A stretch of DNA of 64,000 nucleotides from Larix kaempferi (GCA_027924585.1 BSBM01000917.1:9787501-9851500), one strand, 5' to 3'; shown: positions 1-15,000, counted from the first letter of the stretch. The notes: a model not told the origin generated them from the sequence alone. Numbers and translations are program-made.

Positions 1-618
1 TATTTCTGGACGCATGCGCAAAGTATAGAATGTCCTTATGACGTAGAATGTGCATACTTTGTTGATTCTATTTATGAAATAAAACACATTTTCTAAAAAC
101 TCGTGTTTTTTACGAAATCATGTAAACCTTCTAGATGCTGTGATATTAAAAAACGGGAGAAGTAAGCTTTTCTTATTTCCGGACGCATGCGCAAAGTATA
201 GAAAGTCCTTATGACGTAGAATGTGCATACTTTGTTGATTCTATTGATGAAATAAAACACATTTTCTAAAAACTCATGTTTTTTAAGAAATCATGTAAAC
301 CTTCTAGAAGCTGTGATTTTAAAAAACGGGGGAAGTAAGCTTTTCTTATTTCCGGACGTATGCGCAAACTATAGAAAGTCGTTATGACGTAGAATGTTCA
401 TACTTTGTAAATTCTATTTATAAAATAAAACGCATTTTCTAAAAACTCGTGTTTTTTACGAAATTGTGTAAATCTTCTAGAAGCTGTGATTTTAAAAAAC
501 GGTGGAAGTAAGCTTTTCTTATTTCCGGACGCATGCGCAAACTATAGAAGGTCATTATGACGTAGAATTTTCATACTTTGTTGATTCCATTTATGAAATA
601 AAACACATTTTCTAAAAA

Positions 619-635
619 CCCGTGTTTTTTACGAA
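619..635 (-). other. CENP-B-box-like motif with 2-bp longer spacing
   Basis: Read on the minus strand, this gives TTCG, nine bases, then CGGG. The established CENP-B box core is TTCGNNNNANNCGGG, with seven bases between the two halves. Both conserved halves are present here but two bases too far apart. Most monomers have CGAG for CGGG; the CGGG version occurs in the CCCGTG subtype, for example near 793, 3730, 3903, 7532, 9780, 16347, 23090, 32252, 48845, 50047, 54207 and 57323. It does not satisfy the consensus and may be coincidence. Confidence 0.3.
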
Positions 636-1924
636 ATCATGTAAACGTTCGAGAAGCTGTGATTTTAAAAAACGGTGGAAGTAAGCTTTTCTTATATCCG
701 GACGCATGCGCAAACTATAGAAAGTCGTTATGACGTAGAATGTGCATACTTTGTATATTCCATTTATGAAATAAAACACATTTTCTAAAAACCCGTGTTT
801 TTTACGAAATCATGTAAACCTTCTAGAAGCTGTGATTTTAAAAAACGGTGGAAGTAAGCTTTTCTTATTTCCGGACGCATGCGCAAACTATAGAAAGTCC
901 TTATGACGTAGAATGTGCATACTTTGTAGATTCCATTTATGAAATATAACACATTTTCTAAAAACTCGTGTTTTTTACGAAATAATGTAAACCTTCTAGA
1001 AGCTGTGATTTTAAAAAACGGGGGAAGTAAGCTTTTCTTATTTCCGGACGCATGCGCAAACTATAGAAAGTCGTTATGATGTAGAATGTGCATACTTTTT
1101 TGATTCGATTTATGAAATAAAACAAATTTTCTAAAAACTCGTGTTTTTTAAGAAATCATGTAAACCTTCTAGAAGCTGTGATTTTAAAAAACGGGGGAAG
1201 TAAGTTTTTCTTATTTTCGGACGCATGCGGAAACTATAGAAAGTCGTTATGACGTAGAATGTGCATACTTTGTTGATTCCATTTATGAAATAAAACACAT
1301 TTTCTAAAAACTCGTGTTTTTTACGAAATCATGTAAACCTTCTAGAAGCTGTGATTTTAAAAAACAGTGGAAGTAAGCTTTTCTTATTTCCGGACGAATG
1401 CGCAAACTATAGAAAGTCGTTATGACGTAGAATGTGCATACTTTGTTGATTCCATTTATGAAATAAAACACATTTTCTAAAAACTCGTGTTTTTTACGAA
1501 ATCATGTAAACCTTCTAGAAGCTGTGATTTTAAAAAACGGTGGAAGTAAGTTTTTCTTATATCCGGACGCATGCGCAAACTATAGAAATTCATTATGAAA
1601 TAGAATGTGCATACTTTGTAGATTCCATTTATGAAATAAAACACATTTTCTAAAAACTCATGTTTTTTACGAAATCATGTAAACCTTCTAGAAGCCGTGA
1701 TTTTAAAAAACGGTGGAAGTAAGCTTTTCTTATTTCCGGACACATGCGCAAACTATAGAATGTCGTTATGACGTAGAATGTGCATACTTTTTATATTCCA
1801 TTTATGAAATAAAACACATAATCTAAAAACTCATGTTTTTTACGAAATCATGTAAACCTTCTAGAAGCTGTGATTTTCAAAAATGGTTGATTAAGCTTTT
1901 CTTATTTCCGGACGCATGCGCAAA

Positions 1925-1934
1925 CTATATAAAG
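1925..1934 (+). promoter_or_regulatory. TATA-box-like variant CTATATAAAG in one monomer subtype
   Basis: Most monomers read CTATAGAAAG here; this subtype reads CTATATAAAG, a good match to TATAWAAR. The same change was found at 2789, 5037, 5901, 10913, 17482, 19211, 24223, 33214, 35806, 39780, 42197, 51537, 52574, 58803 and 59840 (the list may be incomplete). It is usually linked to a preceding GGTTGATTAA junction and often to a following CCAAAGACTCG. It is best read as a subtype marker; promoter activity is unproven. Confidence 0.35.
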
Positions 1935-3112
1935 TCCTTATGACGTAGAATGTGCATACTTTGTTGATTCCATTTATGAAATAAAACACATTTTCCAAAG
2001 ACTCGTGTTTTTTAAGAAATCATGTAAACCTTCTAGAAGCTGTGATTTTAAAAAACGTTGGAAGTAAGCTTTTCTTATTTCCGGACGAATGCGCAAACTA
2101 TAGAAATTCGTTATGATGTAGAATGTGCATACTTTGTTGATTCCATTTATGAAATAAAACACATTTTCTAAAAACTCGTGTTTTTTACAAAATCATGTAA
2201 ACCTTCTAGAAGCTGTGATTTTAAAAAACGGTGGAAGTAAGCTTTTCTTATTTTCGGACGAATGCGCAAACTATAGAAATTCATTATGAAATAGAATGTG
2301 CATACTTTGTAGATTTCATTTAAGAAATAAAACACATTTTCTAAAAACTCATGTTTTTTACGAAATCATGTAAACCTTCTAGAAGCTGTGATTTTAAAAA
2401 ACGGTGGAAGTAAGCTTATCTTATTTCCGGACGCATGCGCAAACTATAGAAAGTCGTTATGACGTAGAATGTGCATATTTTTGAGATTCCATTTATGAAA
2501 TAAAACACATTTTCTAAAAACTCGTGTTTTTTATGAAATCATGTAAAGCCTCTAGAAGGTGTGATTCTAAAAAATGGTGGAAGTAAGCTTTTCTTATTTC
2601 CGGACGCATTCGCAAACTATAGAATTTCGTTATGACGTAGAATGTGCATACTTTGTAGATTCCATTTATGAAATAAAACACATTTTCTAAAAACTCGTGT
2701 TTTTTACGAAATCATGTAAACCTTCTAGAAGCTGTGATTTTAAAAAACGGTTGATTAAGCTTTTCTTATTTCCGGACGCATGCGCAAACTATATAAAGTC
2801 GTTATGACGTAGAATGTGCATACTTTGTAGATTCCATTTATGAAATAAAACACATTTTCTAAAAACTCATGTTTTTTACGAAATCATGTAAACCTTCTAG
2901 AAGCTGGGATTTTAAAAAATGGTGGAAGTAGGCTTTTCTTATTTCCGGATGTATGCGCAAAGTATAGAAAGTCGTTATGACGTAGAATGTGCATACTTTG
3001 TAGATTCCATTTATGAAATAAAACACATTTTCTAAAAACTCGTGTTTTTTACGAAATCATGTAAACCTTCTAGAAGCTGGGATTTTAAAAAACGGTGGAA
3101 GTAAGGTTTTCT

Positions 3113-6083
3113 TATTTCCGGACGCATGTGCAAAGTATAGAATGTCCTTATGACGTAGAATGTGCATACTTTGTTGATTCTATTTATGAAATAAAACACA
3201 TTTTCTAAAAACTCATGTTTTTTACGAAATCATGTAAACCTTCTAGATGCTGTGATTTTAAAAAACGGGAGAAGTAAGCTTTTCTTATTTCCGGACGCAT
3301 GCGCAAAGTATAGAAAGTCCTTATGACGTAGAATGTGCATACTTTGTTGATTCCATTTATGAAATAAAACACATTTTCTAAAAACTCATGTTTTTTACGA
3401 AATCATGTAAACCTTCTAGAAGCTGGGATTTTAAAAAACGGTGGAAGTAAGGTTTTCTTATTTCCGGACGCATGCGCAAACTATAGAAGGTCATTATGAC
3501 GTAGAATGTGCATACTTTGTTGATTCCATTTATGAAATAAAATGCATTTTCTAAAAACTCGTGTTTTTTACGAAATCATGTAAACCTTCTAGAAGCTGTG
3601 ATTTTAAAAAACGGTGGAAGTAAGCTTTTCTTATTTCCGGACGCATGCGCAAACTATAGAAGGTCATTATGACGTAGAATGTGCATACTTTGTTGATTCC
3701 ATTAATGAAATAAAACACATTTTCTAAAAACCCGTGTTTTTTACGAAATCATGTAAACGTTCGAGAAGCTGTGATTTTAAAAAACGGTGGAAGTAAGCTT
3801 TTCTTATTTCCGGACGCATGCGCAAACTATAGAAAGTCGTTATGACGTAGAATGTGCTAACTTTGTATATTCCATTTATGAAATAAAACACATTTTCTAA
3901 AAACCCGTGTTTTTTACGAAATCATGTAAACCTTCGAGAAGCTGTGATTTTAAAAAACGGTGGAAGTAAGCTTTTCTTATTTCCGGACGCATGCGCAAAC
4001 TATAGAAATTCCTTATGACGTATAATGTGCATACTTTGTAGATTCCATTTATTAAATATAACACATTTTCTAAAAACTCGTGTTTTTTACGAAATAATGT
4101 AAACCTTCTAGAAGCTGTGATTTTAAAAAACGGGCGAAGTAAGCTTTGATTATTTCCGGACGCATGCACAAACTATAGAAAGTCGTTACGATGTAGAATG
4201 TGCATACTTTTTTGATTTGATTTATGAAATAAAACAAATTTTCTAAAAACTCGTGTTTTTTAAGAAATCATGTAAACCTTCTAGAAGCTGTGATTTTAAA
4301 AAACGGGAGAAGTAAGTTTTTCTTATTTCCGGACGCATGCGGAAACTATAGAAAGTCGTTATGATGTAGAATGTGCATACTTTGTTGATTCCATTTATGA
4401 AATAAAACACATTTTCTAAAAACTCATGTTTTTTACGAAATCATGTAAATCTTCTAGAAGCTATGATTTTAAAAAACAGTGGAAGTAAGCTTTTCTTATT
4501 TCCGGACGAATGCGCAAACTATAGAAAGTTGTTATGACGTAGAATGTGCATACTTTGTTGATTCCATTTATGAAATAAAACACATTTTCTAAAAACTCGT
4601 GTTTTTTACGAAATCATGTAAACCTTCTAGAAGCTGTGATTTTCAAAAACGGTGGAAGTAAGCTTTTCTTATATCCGGACGCATGCGCAAACTATAGAAA
4701 TTCATTATGAAATAGAATGTGCATACTTTGTAGATTCCATTTATGAAATAAAACACATTTTCTAAAAACTCATGTTTTTTACGATATCATGTAAACCTTC
4801 TAGAAGCTGTGATTTTAAAAAACGGTGGAAGTAAGCTTTTCTTATTTCCGGACACATGCGCAAACTATAGAATGTCGTTATGACGTAGAACGTGCATACT
4901 TTTTATATTCCATTTATGAAATAAAACACATAATCTAAAAACTCGTGTTTTTTACGAAATCATGTAAACCTTCTAGAAGCTGTGATTTTCAAAAATGGTT
5001 GATTAAGCTTTTCTTATTTCCGGACGCATGCGCAAACTATATAAAGTCCTTATGACGTAGAATGTGCATACTTTTTTGATTCCATTTATGAAATAAAACA
5101 CATTTTCCAAAGACTCGTGTTTTTTAAGAAATCATGTAAACCTTCTAGAAGCTGTGATTTTAAAAAACGTTGGAAGTAAGCTTTTCTTATTTCCAGACGA
5201 ATGCGCAAACTATAGAAATTCGTTATGATGTAGAATGTGCATACTTTGTTGATTCCATTTATGAAATAAAACACATTTTCTAAAAACTCGTGTTTTTTAC
5301 AAAATCATGTAAACCTTCTAGAAGCTGTGATTTTAAAAAACGGTGGAAGTAAGCTTTTCTTATTTCCGGACGAATGCGCAAACTATAGAAATTCATTATG
5401 AAATAGAATGTGCATACTTTGTAGATTTCATTTAAGAAATAAAACACATTTTCTAAAAACTCATGTTTTTTACGAAATCATGTAAACCTTCTAGAAGTTG
5501 TGATTTTAAAAAACGGTGGAAGTAAGCTTATCTTATTTCCTGACGCATGCGCAAACTATAGAAAGTCGTTATGACGTAGAATGTGCATATTTTTGAGATT
5601 CCATTTATGAAATAAAACACATTTTCTAAAAACTCGTGTTTTTTACGAAATCATGTAAAGCCTCTAGAAGGTGTGATTCTAAAAAATGGTGGAAGTAAGC
5701 TTTTCTTATTTCCGGACGCATTCACAAACTATAGAATTTCGTTATGACGTAGAATGTGCATACTTTGTAGATTCCATTTATGAAATAAAACACATTTTCT
5801 AAAAACTCGTGTTTTTTACGAAATCATGTAAACCTTCTAGAAGCTGTGATTTTAAAAAACGGTTGATTAAGCTTTTCTTATTTCCGGACGCATGCGCAAA
5901 CTATATAAAGTCGTTATGACGTAGAATGTGCATACTTTGTAGATTCCATTTATGAAATAAAACACATTTTCTAAAAACTCATGTTTTTTACGAAATCATG
6001 TAAACCTTCTAGAAGCTGGGATTTTAAAAAATGGTGGAAGTAGGCTTTTCTTATTTCCGGATGTATGCGCAAAGTATAGAAAG
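3113..6083 (+). repeat. 3,112-bp HOR (18-mer), copy 2, truncated
   Basis: This is a tandem copy of 1-2,971 at a constant offset of 3,112 bp. It follows copy 1 monomer by monomer until about 6,084. There copy 1 reads GTCGTTATG and then TGTAGATTCC, while this copy reads GTCCTTATG and then TGTTGATTCC. From about 5,942 the same sequence is also the left end of the 13,310-bp super-repeat, so the two HOR families overlap at this junction. Confidence 0.83.
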
Positions 6084-9000
6084 TCCTTATGACGTAGAAT
6101 GTGCATACTTTGTTGATTCCATTTATGAAATAAAACACATTTTCTAAAAACTCGTGTTTTTTCCGAAATGATGTAAACCTTCTAGAAGCTGTGATTTTAA
6201 AAAATGGGGGAAGTAAGCTTTTCTTATTTCTGGACGCATGCGCAAACTATAGAAAGTCGTTATGACGTAGAATGTGCATACTTTTTAGATTCCATTTATG
6301 AAATAAAACACATTTTCTAAAAACTCGTGTTTTTTCCGAAATCATGCAAACCTTCTAGAAGCTGTGATTTTAAAAAACTGGGGAAGTAAGCGTTTCTTAT
6401 TTTCGGATGTATGCGCAAAGTATAGAAAGTCCTTATGACGTAGAATGTGCATACTTTGTAGATTCCATTTATGAAATAAAACACATTTTCTAAAAACTCG
6501 TGTTTTTTAAGAAATCATGTAAACATTCTAGAAGCTGTGATTTTAGAAAATGATGGAAGTAAGCTTTTCTTATTTACGGACGCATGCGCAAACTATAGAA
6601 ATTCGTTATGACGTAGAATGTGCATACTTTGTAGATTCCATTTATGAAATAAAACACATTTTCTAAAAACTCGTGTTTTTTACGAAATCATGTAAACCTT
6701 CTAGAAGCTGGGATTTTAAAAAACGGTGGAAGTAAGGTTTTCTTATTTCCGGACGCATGCGCAAAGTATAGAAAGTCCTTATGACGTAGAATGTGCATAC
6801 TTTGTTGATTCCATTTATGAAATAAAACACATTTTCTAAAAACTCGTGTATTTAAGAAATCATGTAAACCTTCTAGAAGCTGTGATTTTAAAAAACGGGG
6901 GAAGTAAGCTTTTCTTATTTCCAAACGCATGCGCAAACTATAGAAAGTCGTTATGATGTAGAATGTAAATACTTTGTTGATTCCATTTATGAAATAAAAC
7001 ACATTTTCTAAAAACTCGTGTTTTTTAGGAAATCATGTATACCTTCTAGAAGTTGTGATTTTAAAAAACGGGAGAAGTAAACTTTTGTTATTTCCAAATG
7101 CATGCACAAAGTATAGAAAGTCGTTATGACGTAGAATGTGCATACTTTGTTGATTACATTTATTAAATAAAACACATTTTCTAAAAACTCATGTTTTTTA
7201 CGAAATCATGTAAACCTTCTAGAAGCTGTGATTTTAAAAAATGGTGGAAGTAAGCTTTTCTTATTTCCGGACGTATGCGCAAACTATAGAAAGTCGTTAT
7301 GACGTAGAATGTGCAGACTTTGTAGATTCTATTTATGAAATAAAACACATTTTCTAAAAACTCGTGTTTTTTACGAAATCATGTAAACCTTCTAGAAGCT
7401 GTGATTTTAAAAAACGGTGGAAGTAAGCTTTTCTTATTTCCGGACGCATGCGCAAACTATAGAAGGTCGTTATGACGTAGAATGTGCATACTTTGTTGAT
7501 TCCATTTATGAAATAAAACACATTTTCTAAAAACCCGTGTTTTTTACGAAATCATGTAAACCTTCGAGAAGCTGTGATTTTAAAAAACGGTGGAAGTAAG
7601 CTTTTCTTATTTCCGGACGCATGCGCAAACTATAGAAAGTCGTTATGACGTAGAATGTGCATACTTTGTAGATTCCATTTATGAAATATAACACATTTTC
7701 TAAAAACTCGTGTTTTTACGAAATAATGTAAACCTTCTAGAAGCTGTGATTTTAAAAAACGGGAGAAGTAAGCTTTTCTTATTTCCGGACGCATGCGCAA
7801 ACTATAGAAAGTCGTTACGATGTAGAATGTGCATACTTTTTTGATTCCATTTATGAAATAAAACAAAATTTCTAAAAACTCGTGTTTTTTAAGAAATCAT
7901 GTAAACCTTCTAGAAGATGTGATTTTAAAAAACGGGGGAAGTAAGTTTTTCTTATTAGCGGACGCATGCATAAACTATAGAAAGTCGTTATGACGTAGAA
8001 TGTGCATACTTTGTTGATTCCATTTATGAAATAAAACACATTTTCTAAAAACTCGTGTTTTTTACGAAATCATGTAAACCTTCTAGAAGCTGTGATTTTA
8101 AAAAACAGTGGAAGTAAGCTTTTCTTATTTCCGGATGAATGCGCAAACTATAGAAAGTCGTTATGACGTAGAATGTGCATACTTTGTTGATTCCATTTAT
8201 GAAATAAAATACATTTTCTAAAAACTCGTGTTTTTTACGAAATCATGTAAACCTTCTAGAAGCTGTGATTTTAAAAAACGGTGGAAGTAAGCTTTTCTTA
8301 TATCCGGACGCATGCGCAAACTATAGAAATTCATTATGAAATAGAATGTGCATACTTTGTAGATTCCATTTATGAAATAAAACACATTTTCTAAAAACTC
8401 CTGTTTTTTACGAAATCATGTAAACCTTCTAGAAGCTGTGATTTTAAAAAACGGTGGAAGTAAGCTTTTCTTATTTCCGGACGCATGCCCAAACTATAGA
8501 ATGTCATTATGACGTAGAATGTGCATACTTTTTAGATTCCGTTTATGAAATAAAACACATATTCTAAAAACTCGTGTTTTTTACGAAATCATGTAAACCT
8601 TCTAGAAGCTGTGATTTTAAAAAACGGTTGATTAAGCTTTTCTTATTTCCGGACGCATGCGCAAACTGTATAAAGTCGTTATGACGTAGAATGTACATAC
8701 TTTGTAGATTCCATTTATGAAATAAAACACATTTTCTAAAAACTCTTTTTTTTTACGAAATAATGTAAACCTTTTAGAAGCTGGGATTTTAAAAAATGGT
8801 GGAAGTAAGCTTTTCTTATTTCCGGATGCATGCGCAAAGTATAGAAAGTCCTTATGACGTAGAATGTGCATACTTTGTTGATTCTATTTATGAAATAAAA
8901 CACATTTTCTAAAAACTCGTGTTTTTTATGAAATCATGTAAACCTTCTAGATGCTGTGATTTTAAAAAACGGGAGAAGTAAGCTTTTCTTATTTCCGGAC

Positions 9001-12000
9001 GGATGCGCAAACTATAGAAAGTCGTTATGACGTAGAATGTGCATACTTTGTAGATTCCATTTATGAAATAAGACACATTTTCTAAAAACTCGTGTTTTTT
9101 ACGAAATCATGTAAACCTTCTAGAAGCTGTGATTTTAAAAAACGGTGGAAGTAAGCTTTTCTTATTTCCGGACGCATGCGCAAAGTATAGAATGTCCTTA
9201 TGACGTAGAATGTGCATACTTTGTTGATTCTATTTATGAAATAAAACACATTTTCTAAAAACTCGTGTTTTTTACGTTATCATGTAAACCTTCTAGATGC
9301 TGTGATTTTAAAAAATGGGAGAAGTAAGCTTTTCATATTTCTGGACGCATGCGCAAAGTATAGAAAGTCCTTATGACGTAGAATGTGCATACTTTGTTGA
9401 TTCCATTTATGAAATAAAACACATTTTCTAAAAACTCATGTTTTTTAAGTAATCATGTAAACCTTCTAGAAGCTGTGATTTTAAAAAACGGGGGAAGTAA
9501 GCTTTTCTTATTTCCGGACGTATGCGCAAACTATAGAAAGTCGTTATGACGTAGAATGTTCATACTTTGTAGATTCTATTTATAAAATAAAACGCATTTT
9601 CTAAAAACTCGTGTTTTTTACGAAATCATGTAAACCTTCTAGAAGCTGTGATTTTAAAAAACGGTGGAAGTAAGCTTTTCTTATTTCCGGACGCATGCGC
9701 AAACTATAGAAGGTCGTTATGACGTAGAATGTGCATACTTTGTTGATTCCATTTATGAAATAAAACACATTTTCTAAAAACCCGTGTTTTTTACGAAATC
9801 ATGTAAACGTTCGAGAAGCTGTGATTTTAAAAAACGGTGGAAGTAAGCTTTTCTTATTTCCGGACGCATGCGCAAACTATAGAAAGTCGTTATGACGTAG
9901 AATGTGCATACTTTGTATATTCCATTTATGAAATAAAACACATTTTCTAAAAACTCGTGTTTTTTACGAAATCATGTAAACCTTCGAGAAGCTGTGATTT
10001 TAAAAAACGGTGGAAGTAAGCTTTTCTTATTTCCGGACGCATGCGCAAACTATAGAAAGTCATTATGACGTAGAATGTGCATACTTTGTATATTCCATTT
10101 ATGAAATATAACACATTTTCTAAAAACTCGTGTTTTTTACGAAATAATGTAAACCTTCTAGAAGCTGTGATTTTAAAAAACGGGGGAAGTAAGCTTTTCT
10201 TATTTCCGTACGCATGCGCAAACTATAGAAAGTCGTTACGATGTAGAATGTGCATACTTTTTTGATTCGATTTATCAAATAAAACAAATTTTCTAAAAAC
10301 TCGTGTTTTTTAAGAAATCATGTAAACCTTCTAGAAGCTGTGATTTTAAAAAACGGGGGAAGTAAGTTTTTCTTATTTCCGGACGCATGCGGAAACTATA
10401 GAAAGTCGTTATGACGTAGAATGTGCATACTTTGTTGATTCCATTTATGAAATAAAACACATTTTCTAAAAACTCGTGTTTTTTACGAAATCATGTAAAC
10501 CTTCTAGAAGCTGTGATTTTAAAAAACGGTGGAAGTAAGCTTTTCTTATATCCGGACGCATGCGCAAAATATAGAAATTCATTATGAAATAAAATGTGCA
10601 TACTTTGTAGATTCCATTTATGAAATAAATACATTTTCTAAAAACTCATGTTTTTTACGAAATCATGTAAACCTTCTAGAAGCTGTGATTTTAAAAAACG
10701 GTGGAAGTAAGCTTTTCTTATTTCCGGACACATGCGCAAACTATAGAATGTCGTTATGACGTAGAATGTGCATACTTTTTATATTCCATTTATGAAATAA
10801 AACACATATTCTAAAAACTCGTGTTTTTTACGAAATCATGTAAACCTTCTAGAAGCTGTGATTTTCAAAAATGGTTGATTAACCTTTTCTTATTTCCGGA
10901 CGCATGCACAAACTATATAAAGTCCTTATGACGTAGAATGTGCATACTTTGTTGATTCCATTTATGAAATAAAACACATTTTCCAAAGACTCGTGTTTTT
11001 TAAGAAATCATGTAAACCTTCTAGAAGCTGTGATTTTAAAAAACGTTGGAAGTAAGCTTTTCTTATTTCCGGACGAATGCGCAAACTATAGAAATTCGTT
11101 ATGATGTAGAATGTGCATACTTTGTTGATTCCATTTATGAAATAAAACACATTTTCTAAAAACTCGTGTTTTTTACAAAATGATGTAAACCTTCTAGAAG
11201 CTGTGATTTTAAAAAACGGTGGAAGTAAGCTTTTCTTATTTCCGGACGAATGCGCAAACTATAGAAATTCATTATGAAATAGAATGTGCATACTTTGTAG
11301 ATTTCATTTAAGAAATAAAACACATTTTCTAAAAACTCATGTTTTTTACGAAATCATGTAAACCTTCTAGAAGCTGTGATTTTAAAAAACGGTGGAAGTA
11401 AGCTTTTCTTATTTCCGGACGCATGAGCAAACTATAGAAAGTCGTTATGCCATAGAATGTGCATACTTTGTAGCTTCCATTTATGAAATAAAACACATTT
11501 TCTAAAAACTTGTGTTTTTTACGAAATCATGTAAACCTTCTAGAAGCTGTGATTTTAAAAAACGGTGGAAGTAAGCTTTTCTTATTTCCAGACGTATGCG
11601 CAAACTATAGAAAGTCATTATGACGTAGAATGTGCATACTTTGTAGATTCCATTTATGAAATAAAACACATTTTCTAAAAACTCTTTTTTTTTACGAAAT
11701 CATGTAAACCTTCTAGAAGCTGTGATTTTAAAAAACGGTGGAAGTAAGCTTTTCTTATTTCCGGATGCATGCGGAAACTATAGAAATTCGTTATGACGTA
11801 GAATGTGCATACTTTGTTGATTCCATTTATGAAATAAAACACATTTTCTAAAAACTCGTGTTTTTTAATAAATCATGTAAACCTTCTAGAAGCTGTGATT
11901 TTAAAAAATGGGGGAAGTAAGCGTTTCTTATTTCTGGAAGCATGCGCAAACTATAGAAAGTCGTTATGACGTAGAATGTGCATACTTTGTAGATTCCATT

Positions 12001-15000
12001 TATGAAATAAAACACATTTTCTAAAAACTCATGTTTTTTAGGAAATCATGTAAACCTTCTAGAAGCTGTGATTTTAAAAAACGGTGGAAGTAAGCTTTTC
12101 TTATTTCCGGACGAATGCGCAAACTATAGAAAGTCGTTATGATGTACAATGTGCATACTTTGTTGATTCCATTTATGAAATAAAACACATTTTCTAAAAA
12201 CTTGTGTTTTTTAAGAAATCATGTAAACCTTCTAGAAGCTGATTTTAAAAAACGGGGGAAGTAAACTTTTCTTATTTGCAAACGCATGCGCAAACTATAG
12301 AAAGTCATTATGACGTAGAATGTGCATACTTTGTTGATTCCATTTATGAAAGAAAACACATTTTCTAAAAACTCGTGTTATTTAAGAAATCATGTAAACC
12401 TTCTAGAAGCTGTGATTTTAAAAAACAGGGGAAGTAAGCTTTTCTTATTTCCGGACGCATGCGCAAACTATGGAAAGTCGTTATGACGTAGAATGTGCAT
12501 ACTTTGTATATTCCATTGATGAAATAAAACACATTTTCTAAAAACTCATGTTTTTTAAGAAATCATGTAAACCTTCTAGAAGCTGTGATTTTAAAAAACG
12601 GTGGAAGTAAGCTTTTCTTATTTCCGGACGAATGCGCAAACTATAGAAAGTCGTTATGACGTAGAATGTGCATACTTTGTAGATTCCATTTATGAAATAA
12701 AACACATTTTCTAAAAACTCGTGTTTTTTACGAAATCATGTAAACCTTCTAGAAGCTGTGATTTTAAAAAACGGGGGAAGTAAGCTTTTCTTATTTCCGG
12801 ACGCATGCCCAAACTATAGAAAGTCGTTATGACGTAGAATGTGCATACTTTGTATATTCCATTTATGAAATAAAACACATTTTCTAAAAACTCGTGTTTT
12901 TTACGAAATCATGTAAACCTTCTAGAAGCTGTGATTTTAAAAAACGGGGGAAGTAAGCTTTTCTTATTTCCGGACGCATGCGCAAACTATAGAAAGTCGT
13001 TATGACGTAGAATGTGCATACTTTGTAGATTCCATTTATGAAATAAATCACATTTTCTAAAAACTCGTGTTTTTTACGAAATCATGTAAACCTTCTAGAA
13101 GCAGTGATTTTAAAAAACGGTGGAAGTAAGCTTTTCTTATTTCCGAACGAATGCGCAAACTATAGAAAGTCGTTATGATGTACAATGTGCATACTTTGTT
13201 GATTCCATTTATGAAATAAAACACATTTTCTAAAAACTCGTGTTTTTTAAGAAATCATGTAAACCTTCTAGAAGCTGTGATTTTAAAAAACGGGGGAAGT
13301 AAGCTTTTCTTATTTCCAAACGCATGCGCAAACTATAGAAAGTCGTTATGACGTAGAATGTGCATACTTTGTTGATTCCATTTATGAAAGAAAACACATT
13401 TTCTAAAAACTCGTGTTTTTTAAGAAATCATGTAAACCTTCTAGAAGCTGTGATTTTAAAAAACTGGGGAAGTACGCTTTTCTTAGTTCCGGACGCATGC
13501 GCAAACTATAGAAATTCGTTATGACGTAGAATGTGCATAATTTGTGGATTCCAATTATGAAATAAAACACATTTTCTAAAAACTCATGTTTTTTACGAAA
13601 TCATTTAAACCTTCTAGAAGCTCTGATTTTAAAAAACGGTGGAAGTAAGCTTTTCTTGTTTCCGGACGCATGCGTAAACTATAGAATTTCGTTATGACGT
13701 AGAATGTGCATACTTTGTATATTCCATTTATGAAATAAAACACATTTTCTAAAAACTCGTGTTTTTTACGAAAACATGTAAACCTTCTAGAAGCTGTGAT
13801 TTTAAAAAACGGGGGAAGTAAGTTTTTCTTATTTCCGGACGCATGCGCAACCTATAGAAAGTTGTTATGACGTAGAATGTGCATACTTTGTAGATTCCAT
13901 TTATGAAATAAAACACATTTTCTAAAAACTCGTGTTTTTTATGAAATCATGTAAACCTTCTATAAGCTGTGATTTTAAAAAATGGGGGAAGTAAGCTTTT
14001 CTTATTTCCAAACGCATGCATAAACTATAGAAAGTCGTTATGACGTAGAATGTGCATACTTTGTTGATTGCATTTATGAAATAAAACACATTTTCTAAAA
14101 ACTCATGTTTTTTAAGAAATCATGTAAACCTTCTAGAAGCTGTGATTTTAAAAAACGGGGAAGCAAGCTTTTCTTATTTCTGGACGCATGCGCAAACTAT
14201 AGAAAGTCGTTATGACGTAGAATGTGCATACTTTGTAGATTCCATTTATGAAATAAAACACATTTTCTAAAAACTCGTGTTTTTTACGAAATCATGTAAA
14301 CCTTCTAGAAGCTGTGATTTTAAAAAACGGGGGAAGTAAGTTTTTCTTATTTCCGGACGCATGCGCAACCTATAGTAAGTTGTTATGACGTAGAATGTGC
14401 ATACTTTGTAGATTCCATTTATGAAATAAAACACATTTTCTAAAAACTCGTGTTTTTTATGAAATCATGTAAACCTTCTAGAAGCTGTGATTTTAAAAAA
14501 CGGTGAAAGTAAGCTTTTCTTATTTCCGGACGAATGCGCAAACTATAGAAAGTCGTTATGACGTAGAATGTGCATAATTTGTTGATTCCATTTAAGAAAT
14601 AAAACACATTTTCTAAAAACTCGTGTTTTTTACGAAATCATGTAAACCTTCTAGAAGCTGTGATTTTAAAAAACGGTGGAAATAAGCTTTTCTTATTTCC
14701 GGACGCATGCGCAAACAATAGAAAGTCGTTATGACGTAGAATATGCATACTTTGTAGATTACATTTATGAAATAAAACACATTTTCTAAAAACTCGTGTT
14801 TTTTACGAAATCATGTAAACCTTTTAACAGATGTAATTTTAAAAAACGGTGGAAGTAAGCTTTTCTTCTTTCCGGACGCATGCATAAACTATAGAAAGTT
14901 GTTATGACGTAGAATGTGCATACTTTGTTGATTCCATTTATGAAATAAAACACATTTTCTAAAAACTCGTGTTTTTTAAGAAATCATATAAACCTTCTAG

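Larger units (their letters stand above)
1..3112 (+). repeat. 3,112-bp HOR (18-mer), copy 1
   Basis: Position 1 realigns with 3,113 in the same monomer variant order. Shared diagnostic variants include AAAGTATAGAATGTCC in the first monomer, the CCCGTG plus CGTTCGAGAAG monomers, the TATATCC monomer, CACATAATCTAAA, and the TATATAAAG monomer followed by CCAAAGACTCG. The length equals 18 x 173 minus 2. The third monomer (about 360-520, with AATAAAACGC) differs from its partner near 3,473, so a small tract has been replaced. The true start may lie left of the window. Confidence 0.85.

Noticed and set aside
619-635. Canonical CENP-B box
   Set aside because: TTCG and CGGG are separated by nine bases, not seven, so the consensus TTCGNNNNANNCGGG is not met. 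Kept only as a box-like motif.
649-659. RNA polymerase III B-box in the CGTTCGAGAAG variant (tRNA-derived SINE origin)
   Set aside because: Only GTTCGA fits. The 3' part of the B-box is missing, no A-box was found upstream, and the form is a minority variant.
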